Shown: one piece after another, positions 1 to 7,467 of the stretch
How the letters are laid out: the number at the start of each line of letters is the position of its first letter
Position numbering within the stretch: position 1 is the first letter of the stretch
Source of the DNA: Bradyrhizobium embrapense
GTDB lineage: Bacteria > Pseudomonadota > Alphaproteobacteria > Rhizobiales > Xanthobacteraceae
Length of the DNA stretch: 64,000 bases
Assembly: GCF_001189235.2 (NCBI RefSeq)
Contig: NZ_LFIP02000002.1
Coordinates: forward strand, 62,411-126,410
Direction: 5' to 3'
Position numbers and translations under genes: made by a program
Notes under the pieces: generated by a model
Database searches by the model: none
What the model saw: the letters and a program-made list of their open reading frames with translations, nothing else
Told to the model about the DNA's origin: nothing

Positions 1-1008
1 ATCGCGGCGGACGATCTGCTGGCGCATCACAAGGTCGACGTCCTGTTCCATGCGCTTGGCGCCGGTGTCGTGATGGACGGCGCGCACATCCGCGCGCTGA
101 TGGTGGAGACCAAGGCCGGCCGGCAGGCGGTCGTGGCCAGCATCTTCATCGATTGCTCCGGTGACGGCGACCTCGCGGTATGGGCGGGCGCGCCCTATGA
201 GGTCGGCGACAACAAGGGCGGCATGCTCTACCCCTCGATGATGTTCCGCCTCAACGGCATCGATCCGGCGAAAGCCGGCGATGCCTGGCGGACCATCCCG
301 GCGCTGATGGCGGAGGCGGAGGCTGCCGGCACCCATCAATTCCCGCGCAAATCCGCGATCGTGCGGCCGCAGAAATCGCAGATCGAATGGCGGGTAAATT
401 TCACCCAGGTGACGCGGAGCGACGGCGGCGCCATTTCCGGGATCGATCCCGATGACATGACGCGCGGCGAGATCGAGGGCCGTCGCCAGGCGGTCGAGGC
501 CTTCAAGTTCCTGCGCACGGTGCCGGGCTTCGAGAATTCCTACATCGTCGATCTGCCGCCGCAGCTCGGCATCCGCGAGACGCGGCGCGTGATCGGCGGC
601 TACATGCTGTCAGGTGAGGACGTGCTGGGCTGCGCCTCGTTCGCCGACTCGATCGGCGTCAATGGCTGGCCGATGGAAAAGCATGTGCCGGGCGACGTGA
701 CTTTCGAGTTTCCGCCGATCCCGGAGAGCCGCGGCTACAACGAGTTGCCGTACCGCATGCTGGTGCCTGACGGCGTCGATAACCTGCTTGTCGCCGGCCG
801 CTGCGCGTCGATGACCCATGAGGGGCAATCGGCGGCGCGCGTCTCCGGTGCCTGTTTCGTGATGGGCGAGGCGGCGGGAACCGCGGCGGCGCTGGCGCTG
901 TCGGGCAATACGATTCCGCGCGACATTTCCGTCGAAAAGTTGCAACAACAGCTCGGCAAACAGGGCGCGTTCATCGGCCGCGATCAGGCGGTGCCCGAAG
1001 GATTATGA
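1..1008 (+). CDS. FAD-dependent oxidoreductase, C-terminal part (5' end outside window)
   Basis: The frame is open from base 1, so the N-terminus with the dinucleotide-binding glycine motif lies outside the window; about 335 residues are visible. What remains fits the FAD_oxidored type of flavoprotein: an internal IDCSGDGDLAVWAG stretch, an LGIRETRRVIGGY stretch and a C-terminal DNLLVAGRCAS followed by GEAAGTAAALAL, the region that closes the FAD site in relatives of the fumarate reductase flavoprotein. The substrate cannot be read from sequence. The stop is 12 bases before the start of an ABC binding protein gene, so the enzyme is probably in one operon with the importer and may act on the imported compound (inference). 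Confidence 0.8.
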   Translation: MAADDLLAHHKVDVLFHALGAGVVMDGAHIRALMVETKAGRQAVVASIFIDCSGDGDLAVWAGAPYEVGDNKGGMLYPSMMFRLNGIDPAKAGDAWRTIPALMAEAEAAGTHQFPRKSAIVRPQKSQIEWRVNFTQVTRSDGGAISGIDPDDMTRGEIEGRRQAVEAFKFLRTVPGFENSYIVDLPPQLGIRETRRVIGGYMLSGEDVLGCASFADSIGVNGWPMEKHVPGDVTFEFPPIPESRGYNELPYRMLVPDGVDNLLVAGRCASMTHEGQSAARVSGACFVMGEAAGTAAALALSGNTIPRDISVEKLQQQLGKQGAFIGRDQAVPEGL

Positions 1009-1020
1009 GTGGAGACGGCA

Positions 1021-2025
1021 ATGAAGGGTTGGGCGCGGCTCGCACTCGCGGGTCTCCTGGTGTGGGCCGCGAGCGGCATCGCGCGGGCCGATGATCTCCT
1101 GAAAGCGAAGATCGGTGTCTTGCGGCTGTCGTCCTCGGCGCCGGTGTTCATCGCGCAGGACAAGGGCTATTTCCGCGATGCCGGCCTCGATGTCGAGCTG
1201 AAGTTCTTCGACGCGGCGCAGCCGATCGCGGTCGCGACCGCCTCAGGCGATGTCGATTTCGGCGTCACCGCCGTCACCGCAGGTCTCTACAATCTCGCCG
1301 GCAAGGGCACGCTGAAGGTGATCGGCGGCATGAGCCGCGAAAAGGCCGGCTATCCCCTGATCGGCTATTTCGCCAGCAACAATGCCTATGCGGCCGGCCT
1401 CAAGACGCCGAAGGATCTGGCCGGCAAGCGCGTGGCGGTGACCCAGGTCGGCTCCAGTTTCCATTACTCGCTCGGCCTGCTCGCCGACAAATACGGCTTC
1501 AGGCTGTCCGAGGTGAAGATCGTGCCGCTGCAATCGCTGTCGAATGCGGTCGCGGCGCTGAAGGGCGAAACCGTCGACGCGGCGCTGCTGCCGGTCTCGA
1601 CCGCGCGAACGCTGATCGATGCCAACGGCGCGAAGCTCCTTGGCTGGGTCGGCGACGAGACGCCGTGGCAGTTGGGCGCCATCTTCGCTTCGCCGAAGAC
1701 GCTGACCAATGCACAGCTGGTAACGAAGCTGCTCACCGCGCTCACCCGCGCCGACCACGAATATCACGACGTGATCCTGACTGCGATCAAGGACGGCGTG
1801 GCGCCGATCAACGACAAGACAAAGCCGCTGCTCGAGATCATCGCCAAGTACACCAATCTGCCGGTCGAGCAGGTGGTCGGCAACTGCGCCTATATCGATC
1901 CCGACGGCAAGCTCGACGTCAAGAACGTCGACAACCAGATCAAATGGCTGCAAGGGCAGGGGTTCGTCGACAAGGGCTTTGACGCGAACGCGATCATCGC
2001 CAAGGATTACGTGAAGGCGGATTGA
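1021..2025 (+). CDS. ABC transporter substrate-binding protein, NMT1/SsuA/TauA type
   Basis: Periplasmic binding protein of a nitrate/sulfonate/taurine-class importer, 334 residues. I chose ATG 1021 over the in-frame GTG at 1009 because GGAG at 1011-1014 lies six bases upstream. The start opens a clear signal peptide (MKGWARLALAGLLVW, cleavage after GIARA). The mature protein starts with IGVLRLSSSAPVFIAQDKGY, the usual first strand and 'AQDKGYF' helix of this family, and later shows DLAGKRVAV and a C-terminal GFVDKGF. The ligand is not predictable; family members carry sulfonates, pyrimidine precursors, aromatics and others. The ATPase gene follows after a 148-base gap that holds a palindromic repeat, and then the permease. 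Confidence 0.88.
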   Translation: MKGWARLALAGLLVWAASGIARADDLLKAKIGVLRLSSSAPVFIAQDKGYFRDAGLDVELKFFDAAQPIAVATASGDVDFGVTAVTAGLYNLAGKGTLKVIGGMSREKAGYPLIGYFASNNAYAAGLKTPKDLAGKRVAVTQVGSSFHYSLGLLADKYGFRLSEVKIVPLQSLSNAVAALKGETVDAALLPVSTARTLIDANGAKLLGWVGDETPWQLGAIFASPKTLTNAQLVTKLLTALTRADHEYHDVILTAIKDGVAPINDKTKPLLEIIAKYTNLPVEQVVGNCAYIDPDGKLDVKNVDNQIKWLQGQGFVDKGFDANAIIAKDYVKAD

Positions 2026-2052
2026 TGATGGGCCGCGCGCGCCACTGTATCC

Positions 2053-2152
2053 CCGTCACCTTGAGGAGCCGCGAAGCGGCGTCTCGAAGGGTCGACGGCC
2101 CGGACGTGCATCCTTCGAGACGCGCGCAAGTGCGCGCTGCTCAGGATGACGG
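2053..2152. repeat. palindromic intergenic repeat
   Basis: Long imperfect inverted repeat: the left arm begins CCGTCACCTTGAGGAGC and runs to CGTCTCGAAGG, and the right arm is its near reverse complement, ending GCTCAGGATGACGG. It lies between the binding-protein and ATPase genes of one transporter. Elements of this sort are common in Bradyrhizobium intergenic DNA (established for the genus in general). It could act as an mRNA-stabilising hairpin that lets the periplasmic protein be made in excess over the ATPase (inference). Confidence 0.75.
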
Positions 2153-2173
2153 GTCAAGGAGTGAGCCGGTAAC

Positions 2174-2947
2174 ATGGACCTGATCGCCGACCATATCAGC
2201 CATCGCTTCGGCGCGCTCGACGTGCTCGACGATGTCTCCTTCCAGGTCTCGGCCGGCGAGATCGTCGCGATCGTCGGTCCGTCCGGCTGTGGCAAGAGCA
2301 CGCTGCTGTCGATCCTCGGCGGCCTGCTGCGGCCGAGCCAGGGCGCCGCCGAATTGCGCGGCGCGCCGCCGGCCGGCAGCCTCAATCCGCTGACCTTCGT
2401 TTTCCAGGACTTTGCCCTGCTGCCGTGGAATACGGTTGAGGAGAACGTCGCGTTTCCGCTGCTGCACACTGCCTTGAGCGCCGGCGAGCGCCGCGCCGTG
2501 ATCGACGATGCGCTGCGCCGTACCGGTTTGTCGGATTTTCGCGCCGCCTATCCGAAGCAATTGTCCGGCGGCATGCGCCAGCGCGTCGGCATCGCGCGTG
2601 CGCTCGCGGTTCGTCCCGCGATCCTGTTGATGGACGAGCCGCTGTCGGCGCTGGATTCGCAGACCCGCGAGCTGCTGATGGAGGATTTCGTCGGCCTGCT
2701 CGCCGACGGCACGATGGGGGCGGTCTATGTCACGCATAACCTCGAGGAAGCGGTGCGGCTCGCCGACCGCGTCGTGGTGCTGTCGCGCCGCCCCGGCCGC
2801 ATCCGGGAGATCGTGACCATCCCGATGACGCGCGCCGAGCGCGGCACGGCGGACGCACGCGCGCCCATGGCCGCGCTGCAGGGCGAGTTGTGGTCGCTGA
2901 TCCGGAAAGAAGCGATCGATGCCGAGCGCGAGGTCCAGCATGCTTGA
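2174..2947 (+). CDS. ABC transporter ATP-binding protein, SsuB/TauB type
   Basis: Cytoplasmic ATPase of the importer, 257 residues, the usual length. Walker A GPSGCGKST at residues 35-43, Q-loop VFQDFALLPW near 76-85, signature LSGGM at 130-134, Walker B ILLMDEP at 150-156 and the H-loop in YVTHNLEEA. The FALLPW Q-loop and the LSRRPGRI segment are typical of the nitrate/sulfonate/taurine subgroup. AAGGAG at 2155-2160 is unusually far (13 bases) from the ATG, but no closer start is open. The stop overlaps the permease start (ATGCTTGA), which implies coupled translation. Confidence 0.93.
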   Translation: MDLIADHISHRFGALDVLDDVSFQVSAGEIVAIVGPSGCGKSTLLSILGGLLRPSQGAAELRGAPPAGSLNPLTFVFQDFALLPWNTVEENVAFPLLHTALSAGERRAVIDDALRRTGLSDFRAAYPKQLSGGMRQRVGIARALAVRPAILLMDEPLSALDSQTRELLMEDFVGLLADGTMGAVYVTHNLEEAVRLADRVVVLSRRPGRIREIVTIPMTRAERGTADARAPMAALQGELWSLIRKEAIDAEREVQHA

Positions 2948-3767
2948 CCGCGCATCGCAGGAGACGAAAAGTCAATCGGTGGAAGCAACGCGGCCGGTCG
3001 CGTTTCGCGGCGCCGGCTTCACGCCTCGTGGCAGCCGTTATTCCGGCTGGATCGCGCTCGCACTCGTCATCGCGGTCTGGCAGCTTGCCGGCAGCGCAGG
3101 GTGGGTCAATCCGCTGTTCCTGCCGGCGCCATCGGCGATCGCGGTTGCGATCTATAAGCTCGCGGTGTCGGGGGCGCTGTGGCAGCACCTCTCGTGGTCG
3201 ATCATGCGGATCGGGACGGGGTGGATCATCGGCACGGCGGCCGGCGTCATCGTCGGCTTTTCGATCGGGCTGTCGACCATGGCGCGCGGCGTCGGCATCA
3301 CCTTCATCTCGGCGCTGTTCCCGATTCCGAAGATCGCGCTGCTGCCGCTCTTGATCCTGTGGCTCGGGATCGGCGAGGAGCCGAAGGTCGCGACCATTGC
3401 GCTCGGGGTGTTCTTCTCGACCGCGATCTCGGTCTATAGCGGCGTCGATGCGGTGCCGCGCAATTTGATCCGGATGGCGCAGAGCTTCAACGTGCCGTTC
3501 CACGCCATCGTGCGCCGCGTGATCTGGCCGGGCGCGCTGCCCTCGATCCTCGCCGGCTTCCGCATCACCGCGTCGGTGGCGCTGCTGCTCGTCGTCAGCG
3601 CCGAGATGATCGGCGCGCAATACGGCATCGGCGCCTTCGTGCTGCAGGCCGGCAATCTGATGCAGACCGATCAGCTGCTCGCCGGCGTCGTGATCCTGTC
3701 GCTGTTCGGGCTTGCGGTCGGCAGACTGATCAACCTGCTCGAAACGCGGTTGCTGCACTGGCGGTGA
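2940..3767 (+). CDS. ABC transporter permease, SsuC/TauC type
   Basis: Inner-membrane subunit of the importer. ATG 2940 overlaps the last bases of the ATPase gene; an in-frame ATG at 2919 would add seven residues. The 275-residue product has a polar N-terminus of about 35 residues, then about six hydrophobic segments starting at GWIALALVIAVWQLAG. The EAA-type coupling loop to the ATPase is visible as RMAQSFNVPFHAIVRRVIWP. It completes an operon of binding protein, ATPase and permease, with the flavoenzyme in front. A palindromic repeat follows directly and may end the transcript. Confidence 0.92.
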   Translation: MLDRASQETKSQSVEATRPVAFRGAGFTPRGSRYSGWIALALVIAVWQLAGSAGWVNPLFLPAPSAIAVAIYKLAVSGALWQHLSWSIMRIGTGWIIGTAAGVIVGFSIGLSTMARGVGITFISALFPIPKIALLPLLILWLGIGEEPKVATIALGVFFSTAISVYSGVDAVPRNLIRMAQSFNVPFHAIVRRVIWPGALPSILAGFRITASVALLLVVSAEMIGAQYGIGAFVLQAGNLMQTDQLLAGVVILSLFGLAVGRLINLLETRLLHWR

Positions 3768-3778
3768 GGGCCTCCACC

Positions 3779-3861
3779 GTCATTGCGAGGAGCGAAGCGA
3801 CGAAGCAATCCATCTATCCGTTATGCCGAGCGATGGATTGCTTCGCTTCGCTCGCAATGAC
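3779..3861. repeat. palindromic repeat between convergent genes
   Basis: Arms GTCATTGCGAGGAGCGAAGC... (3779-3814) and its near reverse complement ending GCTCGCAATGAC (3832-3861) around a 17-base loop. It lies between the convergent permease and gentisate dioxygenase genes and may serve as a bidirectional terminator. The GTCATTGCGAGGAGCGAAGCG core is a repeat I associate with Bradyrhizobium and Rhodopseudomonas genomes. Confidence 0.8.
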
Positions 3862-3890
3862 GATGGAAGGAGCCGATGCTTCGCTGGTCG

Positions 3891-4931
3891 TTACGCGTTC
3901 CCCCTGTCCTCGCGGAACAAATCGAGCTTCTGCTGCACCGGGCGGTCGGAGAACGAGAACAGCACCGAGTCGGTGTCGGCCTCGTGGGTAACCCAGTGCC
4001 AGCTCGGCACCACGAACAGATCGCGCGGGCCCCATTCGAAGGTTTGGTCGCCAACGCGCGTGCGGCCCTTGCCCTCGATCGCGGCGAACACGGTGGCGTC
4101 GGTCGACCGGTAGCGCGCGGTCGTGAAACCCTTCGGCAGCAGCTGGATGAAGGTGCCGATTGTCGGCATCGCGAAATCGCCGGTCTCGGGATTGGAGAAT
4201 TTCAGCTTCAGGCCGTGGCAGGCATCCCAATCGTCGCTGGCCCTGGCCTTCTCCAGCGCCTCGCGGGTGTATTCATAGGGGTAGTTGAAGATCGGCGAAG
4301 TCTTCGAGGTCCGCTTCTGGTCAACAGGCAGCAGATTGTGGCCGTAGCGCGCGAAGCTCGCGCCTGATGGCTTGGAGATCGACTGCTGATCTTCCTTGGC
4401 GCCTTCCGCAAACGAGCAGTCGAAGAACTGCACCATCGGGATGTCGAGCCCGTCGAGCCAGAACATCGGCTCGTTGGTTTCGTTGGAATGGTCGTGCCAG
4501 GTCATCGACGGCGTGATGACGAAATCGCCCGGCGACATCGCGGTGCGCTCGCCGTCAACGGCAGTGAATGCGCCCTTGCCTTCGAGCACGAAGCGCAGCG
4601 CGGACTGGGCGTGGCGATGGGCCGGCGCGATGTCGCCCGGCACCACCATCTGCACGCCGGCGAACAGCGAGGTCGTGATCTTGGACTGGCCGCGAAGGCC
4701 GGGATTTTCCAGCACCAGCACGCGGCGCTCGGCTTCCTTGGCCGTGATCAGTCTCCCGGCCTCGTTCATGTAGTCACGGATCTGGTCGAACCTCCACAAG
4801 TGAGGACGGCAGGCGCTCTTCGGCTCTGGCGTGATCAGATCGTTCATCACGTTCCACAGCGCCGACAGGTTCTGGCCGTCGATCTTCTTGTAGAACGCCT
4901 CGCGCTCGGGGGTCTTCTGCACGGCTTCCAT
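3891..4931 (-). CDS. gentisate 1,2-dioxygenase
   Basis: Ring-cleaving, Fe(II)-dependent bicupin dioxygenase that turns gentisate into maleylpyruvate. The start at 4931 is set by GGGAGG six bases upstream and gives 346 residues, the normal length. The frame is open 46 codons further upstream through the regulatory region, which is not coding. The first cupin carries the metal ligands in APAHRHAQSALRF (His105, His107) and a later His in PSMTWHDHSN (146-148). The second cupin ends with RDLFVVPSWHWVTHE. It is divergent from the maleylpyruvate isomerase gene, the next pathway step, across a 149-base region holding a dyad. No fumarylpyruvate hydrolase gene is seen in the window. Confidence 0.93.
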   Translation of the reverse strand: MEAVQKTPEREAFYKKIDGQNLSALWNVMNDLITPEPKSACRPHLWRFDQIRDYMNEAGRLITAKEAERRVLVLENPGLRGQSKITTSLFAGVQMVVPGDIAPAHRHAQSALRFVLEGKGAFTAVDGERTAMSPGDFVITPSMTWHDHSNETNEPMFWLDGLDIPMVQFFDCSFAEGAKEDQQSISKPSGASFARYGHNLLPVDQKRTSKTSPIFNYPYEYTREALEKARASDDWDACHGLKLKFSNPETGDFAMPTIGTFIQLLPKGFTTARYRSTDATVFAAIEGKGRTRVGDQTFEWGPRDLFVVPSWHWVTHEADTDSVLFSFSDRPVQQKLDLFREDRGNA

Positions 4932-5080
4932 GGCAAGCCTCCCATCATCATTCTTGTCGGTTGAATTAATTGACAGTATACTCACTATATGGCTAGCGTC
5001 AATCAACCAAGCCATCGTGTTTTCGGGCGAAGCGGATGCCGCTTCGCGTGAACAACCAGAAAATTGCAAGGGAGGTTCCG
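4932..5080. promoter_or_regulatory. divergent promoter region of the gentisate genes
   Basis: AT-rich compared with its surroundings. It lies between the gentisate dioxygenase start (minus strand) and the isomerase start (plus strand). It contains the motif at 4969-4994, which recurs upstream of the CoA-thioester hydroxylase gene at 10220-10245. It is the natural control region for the MarR protein encoded three genes away. Confidence 0.7.
4969..4994. promoter_or_regulatory. putative MarR operator, copy 1
   Basis: A 26-base motif that matches 22 of 26 positions at 10220-10245. The core reads TTGACAGTATACTCACT, which contains the dyad TGnnAGTnnACTnnC and the perfect palindrome AGTATACT. Its edge is 37 bases from the dioxygenase start codon. 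The strand and order relative to the minus-strand gene are the same in both copies, so it may overlap the promoter of that gene. Binding by the MarR protein at 5703-6215 is an inference. Confidence 0.6.
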
Positions 5081-5713
5081 ATGAAGCTGCATGGCTATTT
5101 CCGGAGCAGCGCGTCCTACCGGGTCCGGATCGCTCTCAATCTCAAGGGGCTGACGCCGGAGCATCTGCCGCATCATCTGCGCAAGGGCGAGCAATGCGCG
5201 CCGGCCTATCTTGCGATCAATCCGCAGGGGCTGGTGCCGACCCTGGAGAGCGACGCCGGCGCGATCCTCACCCAGTCGCTCGCGATCATCGAATGGCTCG
5301 ACGAGACCAACCCCAATCCGCCGCTGTTGCCGAAGGATCCGTTGCGGCGCGCAAAAGTGCGGGCCTTTGCACAGGCGATCGCCTGCGACACCCATCCGGT
5401 GCAGAATTTGAAGGTGCTGGCGCGGCTGCGCAAGCTCGGCCTGCCCGAGGAACAGGTAACGGAGTGGGCGGCCTGGGCCAACCGCGAAGGCCTTTCGGCC
5501 TGCGAAACCCTGATCGCCGAGGAGGCCGGGCCGTTCTGCTTCGGCGATGCGCCGACGCTTGCCGATCTCTGCCTGGTGCCGCAGCTCGCCAATGCGCGGC
5601 GCTTCGGCGTCGACGTGTCGGCCTATCCGCGCCTGCTCAAGGCCGAAGCGGCGGCAAAACAAGTCAAGGCGTTCGCCGACGCCGCCCCGGACAGGCAACC
5701 CGATGCCGAATAG
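5081..5713 (+). CDS. maleylpyruvate (maleylacetoacetate) isomerase, zeta-class GST
   Basis: Glutathione-dependent cis-trans isomerase, 210 residues. ATG 5081 is chosen because GGGAGG ends five bases upstream; the longer in-frame start at 5036 would add 15 residues with no such site. The N-terminal thioredoxin-like domain opens LHGYFRSSASYRVRIALNLK, with the catalytic SSxxYRVR motif of zeta GSTs. NPQGLVPTLE and LTQSLAIIEWLDE are the glutathione-site segments, and the helical C-terminal domain follows. Next to gentisate dioxygenase the substrate should be maleylpyruvate, giving fumarylpyruvate. The stop lies inside the start of the MarR gene (11-base overlap). Confidence 0.92.
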   Translation: MKLHGYFRSSASYRVRIALNLKGLTPEHLPHHLRKGEQCAPAYLAINPQGLVPTLESDAGAILTQSLAIIEWLDETNPNPPLLPKDPLRRAKVRAFAQAIACDTHPVQNLKVLARLRKLGLPEEQVTEWAAWANREGLSACETLIAEEAGPFCFGDAPTLADLCLVPQLANARRFGVDVSAYPRLLKAEAAAKQVKAFADAAPDRQPDAE

Positions 5714-6215
5714 CAAGCCAACGCCCGTCACCATGGACGCGGTCTACACCGCGCCCGGCTATCTGTTCCGCCGCATGCAGCAGATCGCGGTCGCGCTGTT
5801 CATCGAGGAGTGCAAGGCGTTCGACCTGACGCCGGTTCAATATGCCGCGCTGGTCGCGATCTCGACCCACCCCGGCATCGACGCCACGAGGCTCTCCGCC
5901 GTGATCGCGTTCGACCGCTCCACGCTCGGCAATGTGATCGAGCGGCTTGAGGTCAAGGAATTCGTCGTGCGCAAGCCCGCGCCCGAGGACAAGCGCGTCA
6001 AGCTGCTCTACCTCACCAAGGCCGGTGCCGCAGTGCTGAGCGACATCATGCCCTCGGTCGACAAGGCGCAGGCGCGCATGCTGCAGCCGCTGAAGCCGGC
6101 CGACCGCAAGACGCTTCTCTCGCTCTTGACCCAACTTGTCGACCTCAACAACGAGGCGTCCCGGGTGCCGCTGCGCGCCGAGGACGCGCTGGAACATCTC
6201 GGGAGGTCGGGCTGA
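5703..6215 (+). CDS. MarR-family transcriptional regulator
   Basis: Winged-helix regulator of 170 residues starting at ATG 5703, inside the end of the isomerase gene. The helix-turn-helix covers roughly residues 40-100: LTPVQYAALVAI, then IDATRLSAVIAFDRSTLGNVIERL, then the wing with KPAPEDKRVKLLYLT. The D-x-R signature DKRV of MarR wings is present. As member of an isomerase-MarR-hydroxylase operon it most likely senses gentisate, 3-hydroxybenzoate or a CoA-ester and controls the dyad-bearing promoters at 4969 and 10220 (inference). Confidence 0.92.
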   Translation: MPNSKPTPVTMDAVYTAPGYLFRRMQQIAVALFIEECKAFDLTPVQYAALVAISTHPGIDATRLSAVIAFDRSTLGNVIERLEVKEFVVRKPAPEDKRVKLLYLTKAGAAVLSDIMPSVDKAQARMLQPLKPADRKTLLSLLTQLVDLNNEASRVPLRAEDALEHLGRSG

Positions 6216-7399
6216 TGGCGGAGGGCAAGCCGGTCCTGATCGCAGGCGGCGGCATCGGCGGTCTCGCCGTCGCGCTCGGCCTCGCCCAGAAGGGCATTCG
6301 CTCAATCCTGCTGGAGAAGGCCGCAGCGCTCGGCGAGATCGGCGCCGGCATCCAGCTCGGGCCGAACGCGTTCCACGCCTTCGATTATCTCGGCGTCGGC
6401 GAAGCCGCGCGCAACATGGCTGTTTATATCGACCAGCTGCGGCTGATGGATGCGCTGACCGCCGACGAGATCACCCATATCGATCTCGGCGATAGTTTTC
6501 GGGCGCGGTTCGGCAATCCCTATGCTGTCGTGCATCGCGGCGATTTGCACGGCGTGTTCCTGCGCGCCTGCCAGAACCATGAATTGATCGAGCTGCGCGT
6601 ATCCAGCGAAGTTGTCGACTACGAGCAGGATGGCCCATCGGTGACCGCAAGGCTCGCCAGTGGCGAGCGCATCACCGGACGCCTGCTGATCGGCGCCGAC
6701 GGGTTGTGGTCGAACATCCGCAAGCAGGTGACGGCGGACGGCGCGCCGCGCGTCTCCGGCCACACCACCTATCGCTCCGTGATCCCGACCGAGCAGATGC
6801 CGGAAGATCTGCGCTGGAACGCGGCGACGCTGTGGGCCGGGCCGAAATGCCACATCGTGCATTACCCGCTGTCGGGCTGGAAGGTGTTCAACCTCGTCGT
6901 CACCTATCACAACGATGCGCCGGAGCCGGTCGCCGGCAAGCCGGTCTCCGAGGACGAGGTGATGAAGGGATTTACCCACGTCCACGAGCGGGCGCAGAAC
7001 ATCATCCGCCACGGCACCAACTGGAAGCTCTGGGTGCTGTGCGACCGCGACCCGACCGAGCGCTGGATCGACGGGCGCGTGGTGCTGCTCGGCGACGCCG
7101 CGCATCCGATGCTGCAATATTTCGCGCAAGGTGCCTGCCAGGCGATGGAGGACGCCGTGTGCCTGTCGCACATGCTGGACAGTCACGACGATCACGCGGT
7201 CGCGCTGGAAGCTTACCGGACCCAGCGCTTCCCGCGCACCGCGCGCGTGCAACTGATGTCCCGCGCGATCGGCGAGCACGTCTATCATCCCTCAGGCGAG
7301 CACGCCCGCATCCGCAATGCGATCATGAGTACGAAGTCGCAGGAAGAGTGGTGCGACGATATTGCGTGGCTGTATGGTGGAACGGGATTGGGGAATTAA
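6215..7399 (+). CDS. 3-hydroxybenzoate 6-hydroxylase-like FAD monooxygenase
   Basis: Class A flavoprotein monooxygenase, 394 residues, starting one base inside the MarR stop (TGATG). N-terminal FAD motif LIAGGGIGGLAVALGLAQ, mid-protein DG motif LIGADGLWSNIRKQ, and C-terminal FAD/ribityl motif VVLLGDAAHPMLQYFAQGAC. Length and motifs match the salicylate hydroxylase/3-hydroxybenzoate 6-hydroxylase family. The neighbours use gentisate, so para-hydroxylation of 3-hydroxybenzoate to gentisate is the better guess; salicylate 1-hydroxylase would lead to catechol, for which there are no genes here. Confidence 0.82.
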   Translation: MAEGKPVLIAGGGIGGLAVALGLAQKGIRSILLEKAAALGEIGAGIQLGPNAFHAFDYLGVGEAARNMAVYIDQLRLMDALTADEITHIDLGDSFRARFGNPYAVVHRGDLHGVFLRACQNHELIELRVSSEVVDYEQDGPSVTARLASGERITGRLLIGADGLWSNIRKQVTADGAPRVSGHTTYRSVIPTEQMPEDLRWNAATLWAGPKCHIVHYPLSGWKVFNLVVTYHNDAPEPVAGKPVSEDEVMKGFTHVHERAQNIIRHGTNWKLWVLCDRDPTERWIDGRVVLLGDAAHPMLQYFAQGACQAMEDAVCLSHMLDSHDDHAVALEAYRTQRFPRTARVQLMSRAIGEHVYHPSGEHARIRNAIMSTKSQEEWCDDIAWLYGGTGLGN

Positions 7400-7411
7400 C
7401 AGCCCCACACC

Positions 7412-7439
7412 CGTCGTCCCGGCCTTCACCGGGACGACG
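7412..7439. terminator. hairpin between convergent genes
   Basis: Perfect 11-bp stem CGTCGTCCCGG / CCGGGACGACG around the loop CCTTCA, 12 bases after the hydroxylase stop and 28 bases from the ligase stop on the other strand. There is no U-run on either side, so it is a bidirectional terminator candidate rather than a canonical one. Confidence 0.55.
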
Positions 7440-7467
7440 CCGAATGTGCCGCGACAGCGTCGCGCCC

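Noticed and set aside
4932..5069. N-terminal extension of gentisate dioxygenase through the promoter region (start at 5069)
   Set aside because: The extra 46 codons run through the AT-rich dyad region; the ATG at 4931 has an excellent ribosome site and gives the family length.
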